From JAMXLO01 sp963719805 (GTDB taxonomy: Bacteria; Pseudomonadota; Alphaproteobacteria; Acetobacterales; Acetobacteraceae): a DNA stretch of 64,000 bases. The notes under the pieces are model-generated. The model worked only from the letters and a program-made list of their open reading frames with translations, was not told the DNA's origin and searched no databases. Positions 55,351 through 63,942 of the stretch are shown piece after piece. The stretch covers positions 124,001 to 188,000 of the forward strand of contig CAVRDF010000002.1 of assembly GCA_963719805.1 (NCBI GenBank), read 5' to 3'. The position numbers were made by a program, and so were the translations under genes. Within the stretch, counting starts at the first letter, position 1. Every line of letters begins with the position of its first letter.

Positions 55351-56319
55351 ATGCCGGTCATTCTGGGCGAAGGCGAGCATCGCTATCGGGTCGAGGAAGG
55401 CTGGGGCAGTCTGCCCGATGGGTGGTCGTTCCACGAAGTCGGCGCCGTCGGCGTCGATCGCAATGACAACGTCTATGTGTTCAATCGCGGCGAACATCCG
55501 ATGATCGTGTTCGATCGTGACGGCAATTTCCTCCGCTCTTGGGGCGAGGGCATGTTTCCCCGCGCGCACGGCGTGCACATGGCGCCGGACGACACGATCT
55601 TCTGTACCGACGATGGCGCGCATTGCGTGCGCAAATGCACACTCGAAGGCAAGGTGCTGATGACCATCGGCACGCCCGGCAAGCCGGCACCATTCATGAG
55701 CGGCCAGCCATTCTGCCGCTGCACCCACACCGCGCTGTCGCCGAAGGGTGAGATCTACGTCACCGATGGCTACGGTAATGCCCAGGTGCATAAATACACG
55801 CCTGACGGCAAATACCTGATGTCGTGGGGCAAGTGCGGCATTGGCGAAGGCGAATTCAACCTGCCGCACAATGTCCACTGCGACGCCGATGGCTGGGTCT
55901 ATGTCGCAGACAGGGAAAACCATCGCGTGCAGGTGTTCGACGGCAACGGCAAATTCGAAACCGCCTGGAGCAACGTGGTGCATCGGCCGAGTGCGCTGCA
56001 CTTCACCACCGGCCGCTGCCCCCTGTGCTTCATCGGCGAGGTCGGCCCGTACCTCGGCTCCAATCGCGGTTTCCCGAATCTCGGGCCGCGCATCAGTATT
56101 CTTTCACCCACCGGCAAGCTGCTGGCGCGGCTCGGCTCGGAGACCAGCCCGCATGGCCAGGCGCCCGGCCAGTTCATGTCGCCGCACGGCATCGCGGTCG
56201 ACTCCCGCGGCGATATCTATGTCGGCGAGGTATCGGTCGCATCGTGGCCCTCGCTGTTCCCCGGTCAGCCACGGCCCGACGGGCTGCGCAGCCTGCAGAA
56301 GCTGGTGAAGGTGGCGTAG
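55351..56319 (+). CDS. NHL-repeat (six-bladed propeller) protein
   Basis: 322 residues with NHL repeats: VGVDRNDNVYVFNRGEHPMI, LSPKGEIYVTDGYGNAQVHK, VHCDADGWVYVADRENHRVQ, IAVDSRGDIYVGEVSVASWP. The start MPVILGEGEHRYRVEEGWG (55351) is where conserved sequence begins; an upstream frame is low-complexity Arg-rich. The related group is peptidyl-alpha-hydroxyglycine lyase-like. No signal peptide is seen. The enzyme role is not proven. Confidence 0.85.
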   Translation: MPVILGEGEHRYRVEEGWGSLPDGWSFHEVGAVGVDRNDNVYVFNRGEHPMIVFDRDGNFLRSWGEGMFPRAHGVHMAPDDTIFCTDDGAHCVRKCTLEGKVLMTIGTPGKPAPFMSGQPFCRCTHTALSPKGEIYVTDGYGNAQVHKYTPDGKYLMSWGKCGIGEGEFNLPHNVHCDADGWVYVADRENHRVQVFDGNGKFETAWSNVVHRPSALHFTTGRCPLCFIGEVGPYLGSNRGFPNLGPRISILSPTGKLLARLGSETSPHGQAPGQFMSPHGIAVDSRGDIYVGEVSVASWPSLFPGQPRPDGLRSLQKLVKVA

Positions 56320-56327
56320 CAGGCTCA

Positions 56328-56422
56328 GGGGGCTTTGCCCCTGTAACCCCCACCAAAGGCGGTGCCTTTGGAATCCCTCTGTTTGTTGAGGGAGGGGCCA
56401 ACGCTGTAGGGGCAGAGCCCCT
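56328..56422. repeat. MITE-like or terminator-like element with inverted ends
   Basis: Outer ends GGGGGCTTTGCCCCTGTAA (56328-56346) and GTAGGGGCAGAGCCCCTT (56406-56422) form an imperfect inverted repeat of about 16 bases. An inner perfect stem, CCAAAGGC-GGT-GCCTTTGG, lies at 56353-56371. It fills the gap between two convergent genes. It could be a small mobile repeat or a complex terminator. Confidence 0.5.
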
Positions 56423-56426
56423 TGAC

Positions 56427-57026
56427 CTACCCCGCCGCCCAGGTTCGCCACACCGGCCACGCCATCACCGCGTCCGCCAGCAGCGCGTAGCCACCTCGGT
56501 TTGGATGCACGCCGTCACCCTTCGCTGCCTCATGTGACCACGTGTCGTCGCCGGAAAGCTGATCCCATGGCGACAGGAACGGCACGTCGAGTTCGCGGCA
56601 CACTTCGCCGAACTGATCGGATAACTGCTTCACCCGGTCATCGAGCTCGCCGTCCCCGGTCGGCGGCGGGCCGATCATCAACGTTGGCAACCACCGTCGC
56701 GCCCGCGCAAGAATTGCGCCCGCATTGGCAACCGCGTCGTGCAGTCCGACGCGCGTCGTGCCCGGCTGCTCCGAGACGCAGTCGTTCACGCCAAACGAAA
56801 ATATCAGCCGGCCATCGTGTTCCGGCAGCAAGCGCGCGGCGGCCTCGCGCTCCCAGCGCGCCAGGATATCGGCAGTGGTGTCACGTCTGATGCCGAGGTT
56901 GTAAATCGTCACGTCCCGTCCACGCCGCCGTGCGTCCGCGCAGATCCGTCCTGTCCAGCCCAGGCAATCGTCGTCGCCGGTTCCGTTGACGAAACTATCG
57001 CCGATGAAGCAGATTCGCATTCTCAT
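56427..57026 (-). CDS. SGNH/GDSL-type hydrolase (esterase)
   Basis: 199 residues starting MRMRICFIGDSFVNGTGDDD. Block I is GDSFVNG with the catalytic Ser, block III is FSFGVNDCVS, and block V is GDGVHPNRGGYALL with catalytic Asp and His. A longer frame to 57251 is not conserved. Family members are esterases or acyl hydrolases. No signal peptide, so it is likely cytoplasmic. Confidence 0.88.
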   Translation of the reverse strand: MRMRICFIGDSFVNGTGDDDCLGWTGRICADARRRGRDVTIYNLGIRRDTTADILARWEREAAARLLPEHDGRLIFSFGVNDCVSEQPGTTRVGLHDAVANAGAILARARRWLPTLMIGPPPTGDGELDDRVKQLSDQFGEVCRELDVPFLSPWDQLSGDDTWSHEAAKGDGVHPNRGGYALLADAVMAWPVWRTWAAG

Positions 57027-57241
57027 GCTCTGGTTGTGCTGCTTGGATTGTCGGCACGGCACGAAGTTATTGCAAACGCATCCCCAGATAACCTCCAGAC
57101 CGCGGGCGGCAGCGCGATCCAAGCCCACGGCAACACATGCTGTGAAGTAGTTCACAGCCATCTTCTCAATTTGCTGCCAACAATGCTGGTGCTGAAGGTT
57201 GTACCTGACGCCCAAACCTCGATTGCAGAAGCATTCCCAAC

Positions 57242-59131
57242 GTGAGTGCAACGAGCACCGGTCCCGATCTCGTCGGCACGGCTGCGGGTGGCCGGAAGCT
57301 GGTTGCTGTCGTCTATGCTGATATGGTCGGATACAGCCGCCTCATCGGTCTCGACGACGGCGGCACGCTCCGTCGCTTGCGAACGCTAAGACGAGCGCTG
57401 ATCGATCCGGCGATCCGTGAGCATGGCGGCAGGGTGGTGCAGACCGGTGGCGATTCGCTGCTGGTGGCGTTCGACAGCATCGACGGTGCGGTGCGCTGCG
57501 CTGTCAAGGTGCAACAGCAGGTGCCAACTTACGACGGCGACCAGCCGCTGGATCGCCGCATCCGCTTCCGTGTCGGCATCAACCTTGGCGATGTGATAGC
57601 GCACGGCACCGACCTGCACGGCAACGGCGTGAACGTCGCCGCCAGATTGGAGACTGTGTGCCCGGTCGGCGGAATTTGTGTTTCGCGGGCGGTCCGGGAT
57701 CATGTGCACAACCGGCTCGACCTGCCATTCGAATCCCTGGGGGCGCTGAAGCTCAAGAACATCGCGCGGCCGGTCGAGGCGTTTGTCCTGCGCCTCGATC
57801 GAGGTGCCCCAGCCAACCGCCGGCACTTCCCGAACAAGTATGTCGGTGTCGCAACCTCAGCCTTTCTCGGCTTTGCGGCCCTCAGCCTTTTTGTGGTTGG
57901 CGACCGCCAAAGCGTCGTGCGGGACAATTCGATAATCGTAATGCCCTTCCGCAACCTCAGCGGCAACACCGAGGACGATTACTTCGCCGATGCCATTACC
58001 GACAATCTGACAACGGATCTGTCTCGCCTTCCAAGGGCGTTCGTCATTTCCAGTGCGACGGCGCAAACATACAAGGGAAGGGCCACAGACGCTCGGACGG
58101 TCGGAAGAGAGTGCGGCGCTCACTACCTGCTGGAGGGCAGCATCAGGCGCATTGACCAAACCGTGCGGATCAACGCGCAGCTTATCGATACGCAAACAGG
58201 AGCCCACATGTGGGCCGAGCGTTTCACGCGCGTGAGTACTAATCTGCAGGACCTGGAGGATGCGATAACTGGCCGCATCGGATCCTCATTGAAAATCGAG
58301 CTCGTGAAGGCTGAGGTGCGGCACATTGCCGATAGCCTGGCCGCGGACCACAATCCCTTGGATGAGAGGTTGCACGCTATGGCCTTAGTGATCGGACCCC
58401 CAACTCAAGAGAAATATCTTAGGGCGCGGCAGTATATCGAAGAGTCCTTGGAGAAGGACCAGAACTCCGCAGAATCCTGGACTTATCTCGCCACTCTATT
58501 GCTCAGCGACTACCTGAACGGGTGGAACAATGCCACGTTATCCGATGTCGACCGCGCGGAAGAAGCGTATAAGCGGGCGTTGGCAATCGACCCTTCGTTT
58601 GCCGCCGCGCATTATGCTGCCGGACTTGTTCACCGAGTGCACGGCGACCACGACAGCGCACTGTACCAGTTCGAGAAAGCAATCGCGCTGAATTCCAATC
58701 TCGCGGTCGCTCATGCGCAAATGGCCAATACGCTCGTTTCGCTTGGCCGAGCACGGGACGCTGTGATCGCGGGGGAGAGGGCGGTTACCCTCAGCCCACA
58801 TGATCCGTCGATTGGTGTCTTCTATTGGGTTATCGGTCGTGCCTACTTCATCGCAGGCGATTACAGGCAAACCGTCGACTGGCTCAAGAAATCGACCGAG
58901 GAGCGATCGAACCTCTGGTTCAACCGGGTGTGGTTGATCAGTGCCTATGCTCTGACAGGGCGCGACGAGGAGGCTCGCGTGACGCTGGACGCGTTCAAAC
59001 TGAAGTTTCCTGGGTACACGCTACCGCGCATAACCGACATCTATACCAAGGAAAGTCGATTTAACAACGACACCATGAAGGCGGCGACCACGCAACTGTT
59101 CGAGGGTTTGAAGCGGGCGGGCTTCTCATAA
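57242..59131 (+). CDS. Adenylate/guanylate cyclase with TolB-like and TPR domains
   Basis: 629 residues with a GTG start. The class III cyclase domain (residues about 15-180) has VVYADMVGYSRLIG, VVQTGGDSLLVAFDS and the NxxxR motif in GNGVNVAARLE. A TM helix (about 199-220) is followed by a TolB/FlgO-like domain (SIIVMPFRNLSGNTEDDYFA) and C-terminal TPRs (AHAQMANTLVSLGRARDAVI). The domain order is the common rhizobial-type cyclase fusion. It should produce cAMP at the inner membrane in response to an unknown signal. Confidence 0.92.
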   Translation: MSATSTGPDLVGTAAGGRKLVAVVYADMVGYSRLIGLDDGGTLRRLRTLRRALIDPAIREHGGRVVQTGGDSLLVAFDSIDGAVRCAVKVQQQVPTYDGDQPLDRRIRFRVGINLGDVIAHGTDLHGNGVNVAARLETVCPVGGICVSRAVRDHVHNRLDLPFESLGALKLKNIARPVEAFVLRLDRGAPANRRHFPNKYVGVATSAFLGFAALSLFVVGDRQSVVRDNSIIVMPFRNLSGNTEDDYFADAITDNLTTDLSRLPRAFVISSATAQTYKGRATDARTVGRECGAHYLLEGSIRRIDQTVRINAQLIDTQTGAHMWAERFTRVSTNLQDLEDAITGRIGSSLKIELVKAEVRHIADSLAADHNPLDERLHAMALVIGPPTQEKYLRARQYIEESLEKDQNSAESWTYLATLLLSDYLNGWNNATLSDVDRAEEAYKRALAIDPSFAAAHYAAGLVHRVHGDHDSALYQFEKAIALNSNLAVAHAQMANTLVSLGRARDAVIAGERAVTLSPHDPSIGVFYWVIGRAYFIAGDYRQTVDWLKKSTEERSNLWFNRVWLISAYALTGRDEEARVTLDAFKLKFPGYTLPRITDIYTKESRFNNDTMKAATTQLFEGLKRAGFS

Positions 59132-59296
59132 GCATCGGCGGACCGTCAAACCACCTTGAGCAGCACATATCGCGGAGCGCCTGCGACAAGGCTGTCAACT
59201 GGTATGAAGCGCTTCATAGCCGATAGACCAACGAACGATTTAGATTGATGGCCAACGAGTGTGGAATGCTTCATGAGGCAGGGGGAATAGAAATCC

Positions 59297-60505
59297 ATGA
59301 GCAAGCCGCGCACTGGAGCGTCCGATACGGTTCGCCGCCGCTTTCTTGGTGGGATGGCACTCAGTGCGGCAACGCTCGCCGCAAGCCGTTCCATGGCGGC
59401 AAACGGCACCGATGCACATGCCGCAGGATACGACGTGTCGGCAGCAAGCAACGTCATGCAGACCGTCCCGCGCAAATCAGGCGAAGCTGCCGCATTCACG
59501 TTCGGTCTCGACAGCAACCCGTTGAAGGCGACCTCCGGAGGTTGGGCGCGCGAGGTGACCGCTCGCAGCCTTCCACTTTCCACTGATCTTGCCGGTGCGC
59601 ATCTGTACATGAACGCGGGCGGTTCGCGTGAAATGCATTGGCACACCTCCGATGAATGGGCATTCATCTTGGGAGGTCAGTGCCAGGTGGCGGTTCTCGA
59701 CCCATCGGGGGAACTCGATGTCGCCAACTATGGACCAGGCGACCTGTGGTTCTTTCCCAAGGGCCATGCGCACGCAATCTTCACCCTTGGCAGCGCACCG
59801 TGCCATGCCATCCTGGTGTTCAACGACGGTCTCTATTCCGAGCGGGGGACTTTCGGTCTGAGCGATTGGCTAAGCCGCTACGATGCAGCGACGCTGGCGC
59901 GGAATTTCGGCGTCCAGCCAGCGAACTTCGCAGGGTTCCCGCAAGGTGAAACTTACATAAACCAGGGCGACGTGATTCCGCTCGACAGCACCGCCGCTCG
60001 CAGCCTCCACGAGTTGCCGGCGGCGCGCAGTCATCGATACCGGCTTATGGCCAGCAAACCATGGCGAAGCTTTCCCGGCGGCACGCTGCACGTTGCCTCG
60101 GCACGAGAGTTCCCGATCGCGAACATCACCGCGTTGATTATCCGGCTGCGGCCCGGGGGAATGCAGGAGCTGCACTGGCACCCGAACGCGAACGAGTGGT
60201 TCTACGTGTCGAAGGGCCATGTTCGCGCAACGCTGTTCACTGCGGACAAGCACATGGCAGTAGCGGATCTCTCTCCTGGCGACTGCGGCTACTTCCCGCG
60301 CGGGTGGGGGCACTCGCTTGCGGCAGCCGGCAGCGAAGGCTGCGAGGTCATTTCGGCGCTGGACAATGGCGTGTTCCAGGAAAGCACTTTGTCCGAGTGG
60401 ATCGCCAAGATCCCGCGCCATATGCTGGTGAACAATCTGCACACAACCGACGCGGTACTGTCGCAATTCCCAAGACAGAAGGTGGGAATCGCCAGCGGCG
60501 TTTAA
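59297..60505 (+). CDS. Tat-exported bicupin, oxalate decarboxylase family
   Basis: 402 residues. A twin-arginine signal (TVRRRFLGGMALSAATLAAS) precedes two cupin domains. The first has EMHWHTSDEWAFILGG with Mn-binding His/His/Glu and PKGHAHAIF; the second has ELHWHPNANEWFYVSKG and PRGWGHSLAA. This matches oxalate decarboxylase (oxalate to formate and CO2), although other bicupins share the fold. It is exported, so it acts in the periplasm. Confidence 0.9.
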   Translation: MSKPRTGASDTVRRRFLGGMALSAATLAASRSMAANGTDAHAAGYDVSAASNVMQTVPRKSGEAAAFTFGLDSNPLKATSGGWAREVTARSLPLSTDLAGAHLYMNAGGSREMHWHTSDEWAFILGGQCQVAVLDPSGELDVANYGPGDLWFFPKGHAHAIFTLGSAPCHAILVFNDGLYSERGTFGLSDWLSRYDAATLARNFGVQPANFAGFPQGETYINQGDVIPLDSTAARSLHELPAARSHRYRLMASKPWRSFPGGTLHVASAREFPIANITALIIRLRPGGMQELHWHPNANEWFYVSKGHVRATLFTADKHMAVADLSPGDCGYFPRGWGHSLAAAGSEGCEVISALDNGVFQESTLSEWIAKIPRHMLVNNLHTTDAVLSQFPRQKVGIASGV

Positions 60506-60609
60506 AACGTTATGCCCGACCTTGCATTTGGGACGTGATAATGTGAAGCGGCAGCTGTGGCTCTCTTATGTTGGAGGAACGTCTGGTCCTCCTGTCCGTG
60601 GATCGCTAC

Positions 60610-61080
60610 TCACATGCACACGTCGCTGTATTGCCACCAGTAGATGCCGAAGTAGATCAGGCCAAAGACGATTACCCCGATCGTGAAAACGTCGAGACCG
60701 TCGCGAAGCCTGCAGTTGGCACTGAATATATGGCGGAAGCCCTGCGCGCTCGGATTGAAGCCCGCTGGCGATTTCAGCAGTTCTTCGTATTGACGCTCGA
60801 TGCGCCTGGAAGCAGCCGACCAAATGGCGAATATTAGATTCAGGAACAATGTCGTCGCGATTATAAAGAGGAGAAAATATATAGCGAACATCGAGGCGGG
60901 CTTGTGGCAATTTGTAAGAAGCGTTATACTTGCAAGTATTCCAATCGGGGTAACTAGACTGGTGGCGGTGGTCCGAACGGTACTGAAGTGAAGATAGTAC
61001 TTCCCAGCAGTGTCGTGCATATGCCTCACGATATTGGTTTGATTGGTTATCGTGTCATCCGCCCGATTTTCAGCTGGCAT
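60610..61080 (-). CDS. Small membrane protein of unknown function, AT-rich
   Basis: 156 residues from MPAENRADDTITNQTNIVRH (ATG 61080, preceded by GGGGAAG); an ATG at 61113 is in frame. Two adjacent TM helices (TSLVTPIGILASITLLT; MFAIYFLLFIIATTLFLNLI) and a third near the C-terminus (VFTIGVIVFGLIYFGIYWW) are visible. The reading frame is clearly richer in A and T than its neighbours, suggesting transfer. No motif recognised. Confidence 0.65.
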   Translation of the reverse strand: MPAENRADDTITNQTNIVRHMHDTAGKYYLHFSTVRTTATSLVTPIGILASITLLTNCHKPASMFAIYFLLFIIATTLFLNLIFAIWSAASRRIERQYEELLKSPAGFNPSAQGFRHIFSANCRLRDGLDVFTIGVIVFGLIYFGIYWWQYSDVCM

Positions 61081-61276
61081 TGCCGCTTCCCCGTTCACAT
61101 GTCGGTGGAGCAAACGATTGCGATGCGATCCGTGTCAACCCAAGAACGTCATTCGAACTGCAGCAGCACAGCCGCCGGGTCGCGCGAACGCTATCCTTGC
61201 CCCACGCGATCGGTAACGGTGACTTTCCTCGGGCACATCAAGCCGCTGGGCATTCGGCTCACGCGGCACCAGCCCA

Positions 61277-61651
61277 TCAGGGCGAATGCAGAGCCACGGC
61301 GGCCACCAGCGCAGCGCGCCAGATGACGGCACCGATGCCGATACCGGCAGCGAGCACGATCACCGCCGCAAGCTTGATGAACAGCTTGCGCTGCACGTGT
61401 TCGATCTGCTGCTGCAGGTGGTCAATGCTTGCGCTGATGCGTGCGTGGCCACCGGCAATGTCCGCCCTCAGATCGGTCTTCACCTGCAAGGCGTCGAGCC
61501 GCATTGCAGCGGCTGCGGTCTGCAGGTCAGCCTTGGTCGCGACATTGGCGCCGATCGCCTCGAAGATCGCGGTAGCGAGCTTCTCGGAAGCATCACGCGG
61601 TATGCCAGCTTCCTCGAACGCCTGGGTCAGGTTGAGACGGTCAGTCGCCAT
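61277..61651 (-). CDS. Coiled-coil membrane-anchored protein (DUF1640-like)
   Basis: 124 residues starting MATDRLNLTQAFEEAGIPRD, then a long heptad-rich coiled coil (LQTAAAAMRLDALQVKTDLR, ASIDHLQQQIEHVQRKLFIK) and a C-terminal TM helix (LAAVIVLAAGIGIGAVIW). This is the DUF1640/CCDC90-type layout. The function in bacteria is unknown. Start could be 61663. An adjacent AT-rich membrane protein lies downstream on the same strand. Confidence 0.72.
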   Translation of the reverse strand: MATDRLNLTQAFEEAGIPRDASEKLATAIFEAIGANVATKADLQTAAAAMRLDALQVKTDLRADIAGGHARISASIDHLQQQIEHVQRKLFIKLAAVIVLAAGIGIGAVIWRAALVAAVALHSP

Positions 61652-62318
61652 CGGTAGAGTCATCCAGGGCAGGTTCTGCCAGTCGATACGGCGGCTCAGC
61701 CGGCACATCTGCCAGTCTGGTCATGGCCGACGCAGATGGTGACGAAGTATTGCAAACGCGGAAGCGGCGAGCGGGCATAGAGTGTTCGGAAATGACGCGC
61801 ATCGTTCGATCTCTTCTGTCAACGTGCCGCTCGGTCGAAGCAGCAATCCCGCAAGTTGCGCAGCGACACGGCTTGGACCTCCTCGGATGTCACCGTAAGG
61901 CGGCGTTGCGGGGTGGTTCCGCAACCAGTCGTCGATCATTACACAATGGTTGCTCGCTTTCTTCCTGCTGTAAAGTGGCTGACCGCAAGAAAGCCTATTT
62001 GTGGTATCCCATATCACCACAGTGCAAGCTGGCTTGTTTGAATTGCTCACCATTCAACTACAGTCACGCGGCCTGAATAAGAATCGCGAGGCAGCGTCCC
62101 TCGCTTCGAATCAGCGATCAGAGGGGCCACGCGCACGCAAAACGGGGGTCACCGCCGGTTTGACAACTCAAGTTGCCAGGCAGGCCTCCCACCCCTGGCG
62201 CCCTCCCCATGGCTAAGCGCGAGCCGGACGCTGTCTATGAGTTTGTGACCTCGACAGCCTGTGTGACCTTTGTGAAACTCGGCGTCGAATATTCCTGCCC
62301 CGAACGGACCGGACCACT
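61652..62318. other. Long region without a supported gene
   Basis: 667 bases. Both strands contain frames over 100 codons but none has a ribosome site and convincing composition. A weak AraC-HTH-like string (IPQVAQRHGLDLLGCHR) on the plus strand near 61840 may be the remnant of a regulator. A 37-codon plus frame at 62209-62322 overlaps the M20 start by ATGA but lacks a ribosome site. I call none of them. Confidence 0.4.
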
Positions 62319-63428
62319 ATGAGCAACCCTGAAACCTCCGTCGTGGGCCTGGCTCGCGACCTTGTATCGATCGACAGTCGCAGCTTCGTCTCCAACCTCA
62401 AGGTGGCGGACAGGGTGGAGGCAGCGCTCGCCGGCTTCGACATCGAGCGCATCGACTATAACGATGCTGCCGGCGTCGCGAAGCGAGCCCTGGTCGCGCA
62501 TCGCGGTCCGTCCGGTGGCGTCGCCTTGTCCGGCCATATGGATACCGTGCCGGATACCGGCTGGCGGGAAGATCCCTGGTCCGCACGGCTGGACGATGAT
62601 GGCGTGCTGCACGGCCTGGGCAGCACCGACATGAAGGGACCGGTGGCCGCCATCATCGTGGCAGCTCGCGCACTGCCAGCGAGCGTGCCGGTCACCCTGC
62701 TGATCACCACCGACGAGGAGACCACCAAGCAGGGCGCCCGGCTGATCGCTCAGCAGTCGCAACTGGTGCGGCAGGTGAAGCCGCGCGGCATCATCGTCGC
62801 CGAACCAACGGCACTGGCACCGGTGCGCGGCCATCGCAGCCACATCGCCTTCACCTGCGTCGCCACAGGCTTGCAGGCGCACAGCAGCACCGGGCGCGGG
62901 CGCAATGCGAACTGGGAACTGATCCCATTCCTGGTCGAGATGAAGTCGATCTTCGAGCGCCTCCGCAGCGATGCGGCATTGCAGGACGCCGACTACACGC
63001 CGCCGTTCAGCGACTTCAACGTGGTCATCGACAATCACGGCGCGGCGGTGAACGTGACAGTGCCGATCGCGACCGCGCGCATAAAGTTCCGCTACTCCGC
63101 CAAGGTCGATCCGGCGCCGGTGCTGCAAGCGGTGCATGCCGCCGCGCAGCGCTGCGGCGTGCAGGTGAGCGAAGCCCGAGAAGGGTCTCCACCCGAACTC
63201 CCCGTGGATCATCCATTGGTCAGGATGTGCGTCGATCTGGTCGGCAAGCCGGCCGAGACCGCGCCGTACGGCACCGATGCATCCGAATTGCAGGCCATCG
63301 CACCCTGCGTCGTGCTGGGCCCGGGTGACATCGCCGAAGCGCACACACCCAATGAAAAGGCCCGCATTGCCGATCTCGAGGCGGCGGTGCCGGTATTCAT
63401 GCAACTGGCCGAACGCGGGGCAATCTAG
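62319..63428 (+). CDS. M20 family metallopeptidase (ArgE/DapE type)
   Basis: 369 residues. The zinc ligands are visible in VALSGHMDTVPDTG (His and Asp), LHGLGSTDMKGP (bridging Asp) and ITTDEETTKQG (Glu general base plus ligand). A dimerisation domain (AFTCVATGLQAHSSTGRGRN) interrupts the catalytic domain, as in DapE and ArgE. It cleaves an acylated amino acid or dipeptide; the exact substrate (N-acetylornithine, succinyl-DAP or other) is not clear. Confidence 0.9.
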   Translation: MSNPETSVVGLARDLVSIDSRSFVSNLKVADRVEAALAGFDIERIDYNDAAGVAKRALVAHRGPSGGVALSGHMDTVPDTGWREDPWSARLDDDGVLHGLGSTDMKGPVAAIIVAARALPASVPVTLLITTDEETTKQGARLIAQQSQLVRQVKPRGIIVAEPTALAPVRGHRSHIAFTCVATGLQAHSSTGRGRNANWELIPFLVEMKSIFERLRSDAALQDADYTPPFSDFNVVIDNHGAAVNVTVPIATARIKFRYSAKVDPAPVLQAVHAAAQRCGVQVSEAREGSPPELPVDHPLVRMCVDLVGKPAETAPYGTDASELQAIAPCVVLGPGDIAEAHTPNEKARIADLEAAVPVFMQLAERGAI

Positions 63429-63612
63429 CCGGCGCCAAACGCTCCGCGTCTACTCCGCCGGAAAATCGCCACCTTAATTCCGGCCGAACCCGGCAGATCT
63501 CCGGGCGAAACCGGCCGACGATCTCTCCGGTATCAGACGGCGCGCTCCTCAGGCTAGCGTCCTTTTGGTCATCGACCTCGCAGTCGGAGACCTCAGGTGA
63601 GGAGAACCTCCA

Positions 63613-63759
63613 ATGCATCCGTTTGAAATCAATCCCGGCTGGTACAACACCTTCTGGTACAGCGAACGGCCGCATCGCCAACGCGGATCTTACTCCCGCG
63701 CTCTCGCACTCTTCGCGGCAATCGTCGCACTCCTGCCGAACCACGTCCCGATAGCGTAA
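63613..63759 (+). CDS. Small 48-residue protein of unknown function
   Basis: Reads MHPFEINPGWYNTFWYSERP and ends with a hydrophobic LALFAAIVALLPNHVPIA. AGGTGAGGAGAACCTCC lies just upstream of the ATG, a strong ribosome site. The single TM-like tail suggests a membrane peptide. Too short for homology judgement by eye; the start signal and the aromatic-rich head support a real gene. Confidence 0.45.
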   Translation: MHPFEINPGWYNTFWYSERPHRQRGSYSRALALFAAIVALLPNHVPIA

Positions 63760-63942
63760 GAGACTGCCGCCCGCCGAGCGGCTTATCCTCGGCAAGCATA
63801 TGGATGGCAGGGGGACCCTAATCGACCCGGGCCCCCTGCCAGCGCCGATCCCAGGATGGCTGTTACGTGACGCAGCGCGATGCCGAAACGGCACCGCGTG
63901 GAGCGTCACGCCGACACCCCGCGCAAGGAAGGCATAATCGCG

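Noticed and set aside
62209..62322. 37-codon frame ending in ATGA with the M20 gene
   Set aside because: The overlap is suggestive of a leader peptide, but there is no ribosome site and the sequence is not peptide-like. Conservation would be needed to keep it.
62235..63404. 389-codon minus-strand frame
   Set aside because: Antisense to the M20 peptidase, which has all its zinc ligands.
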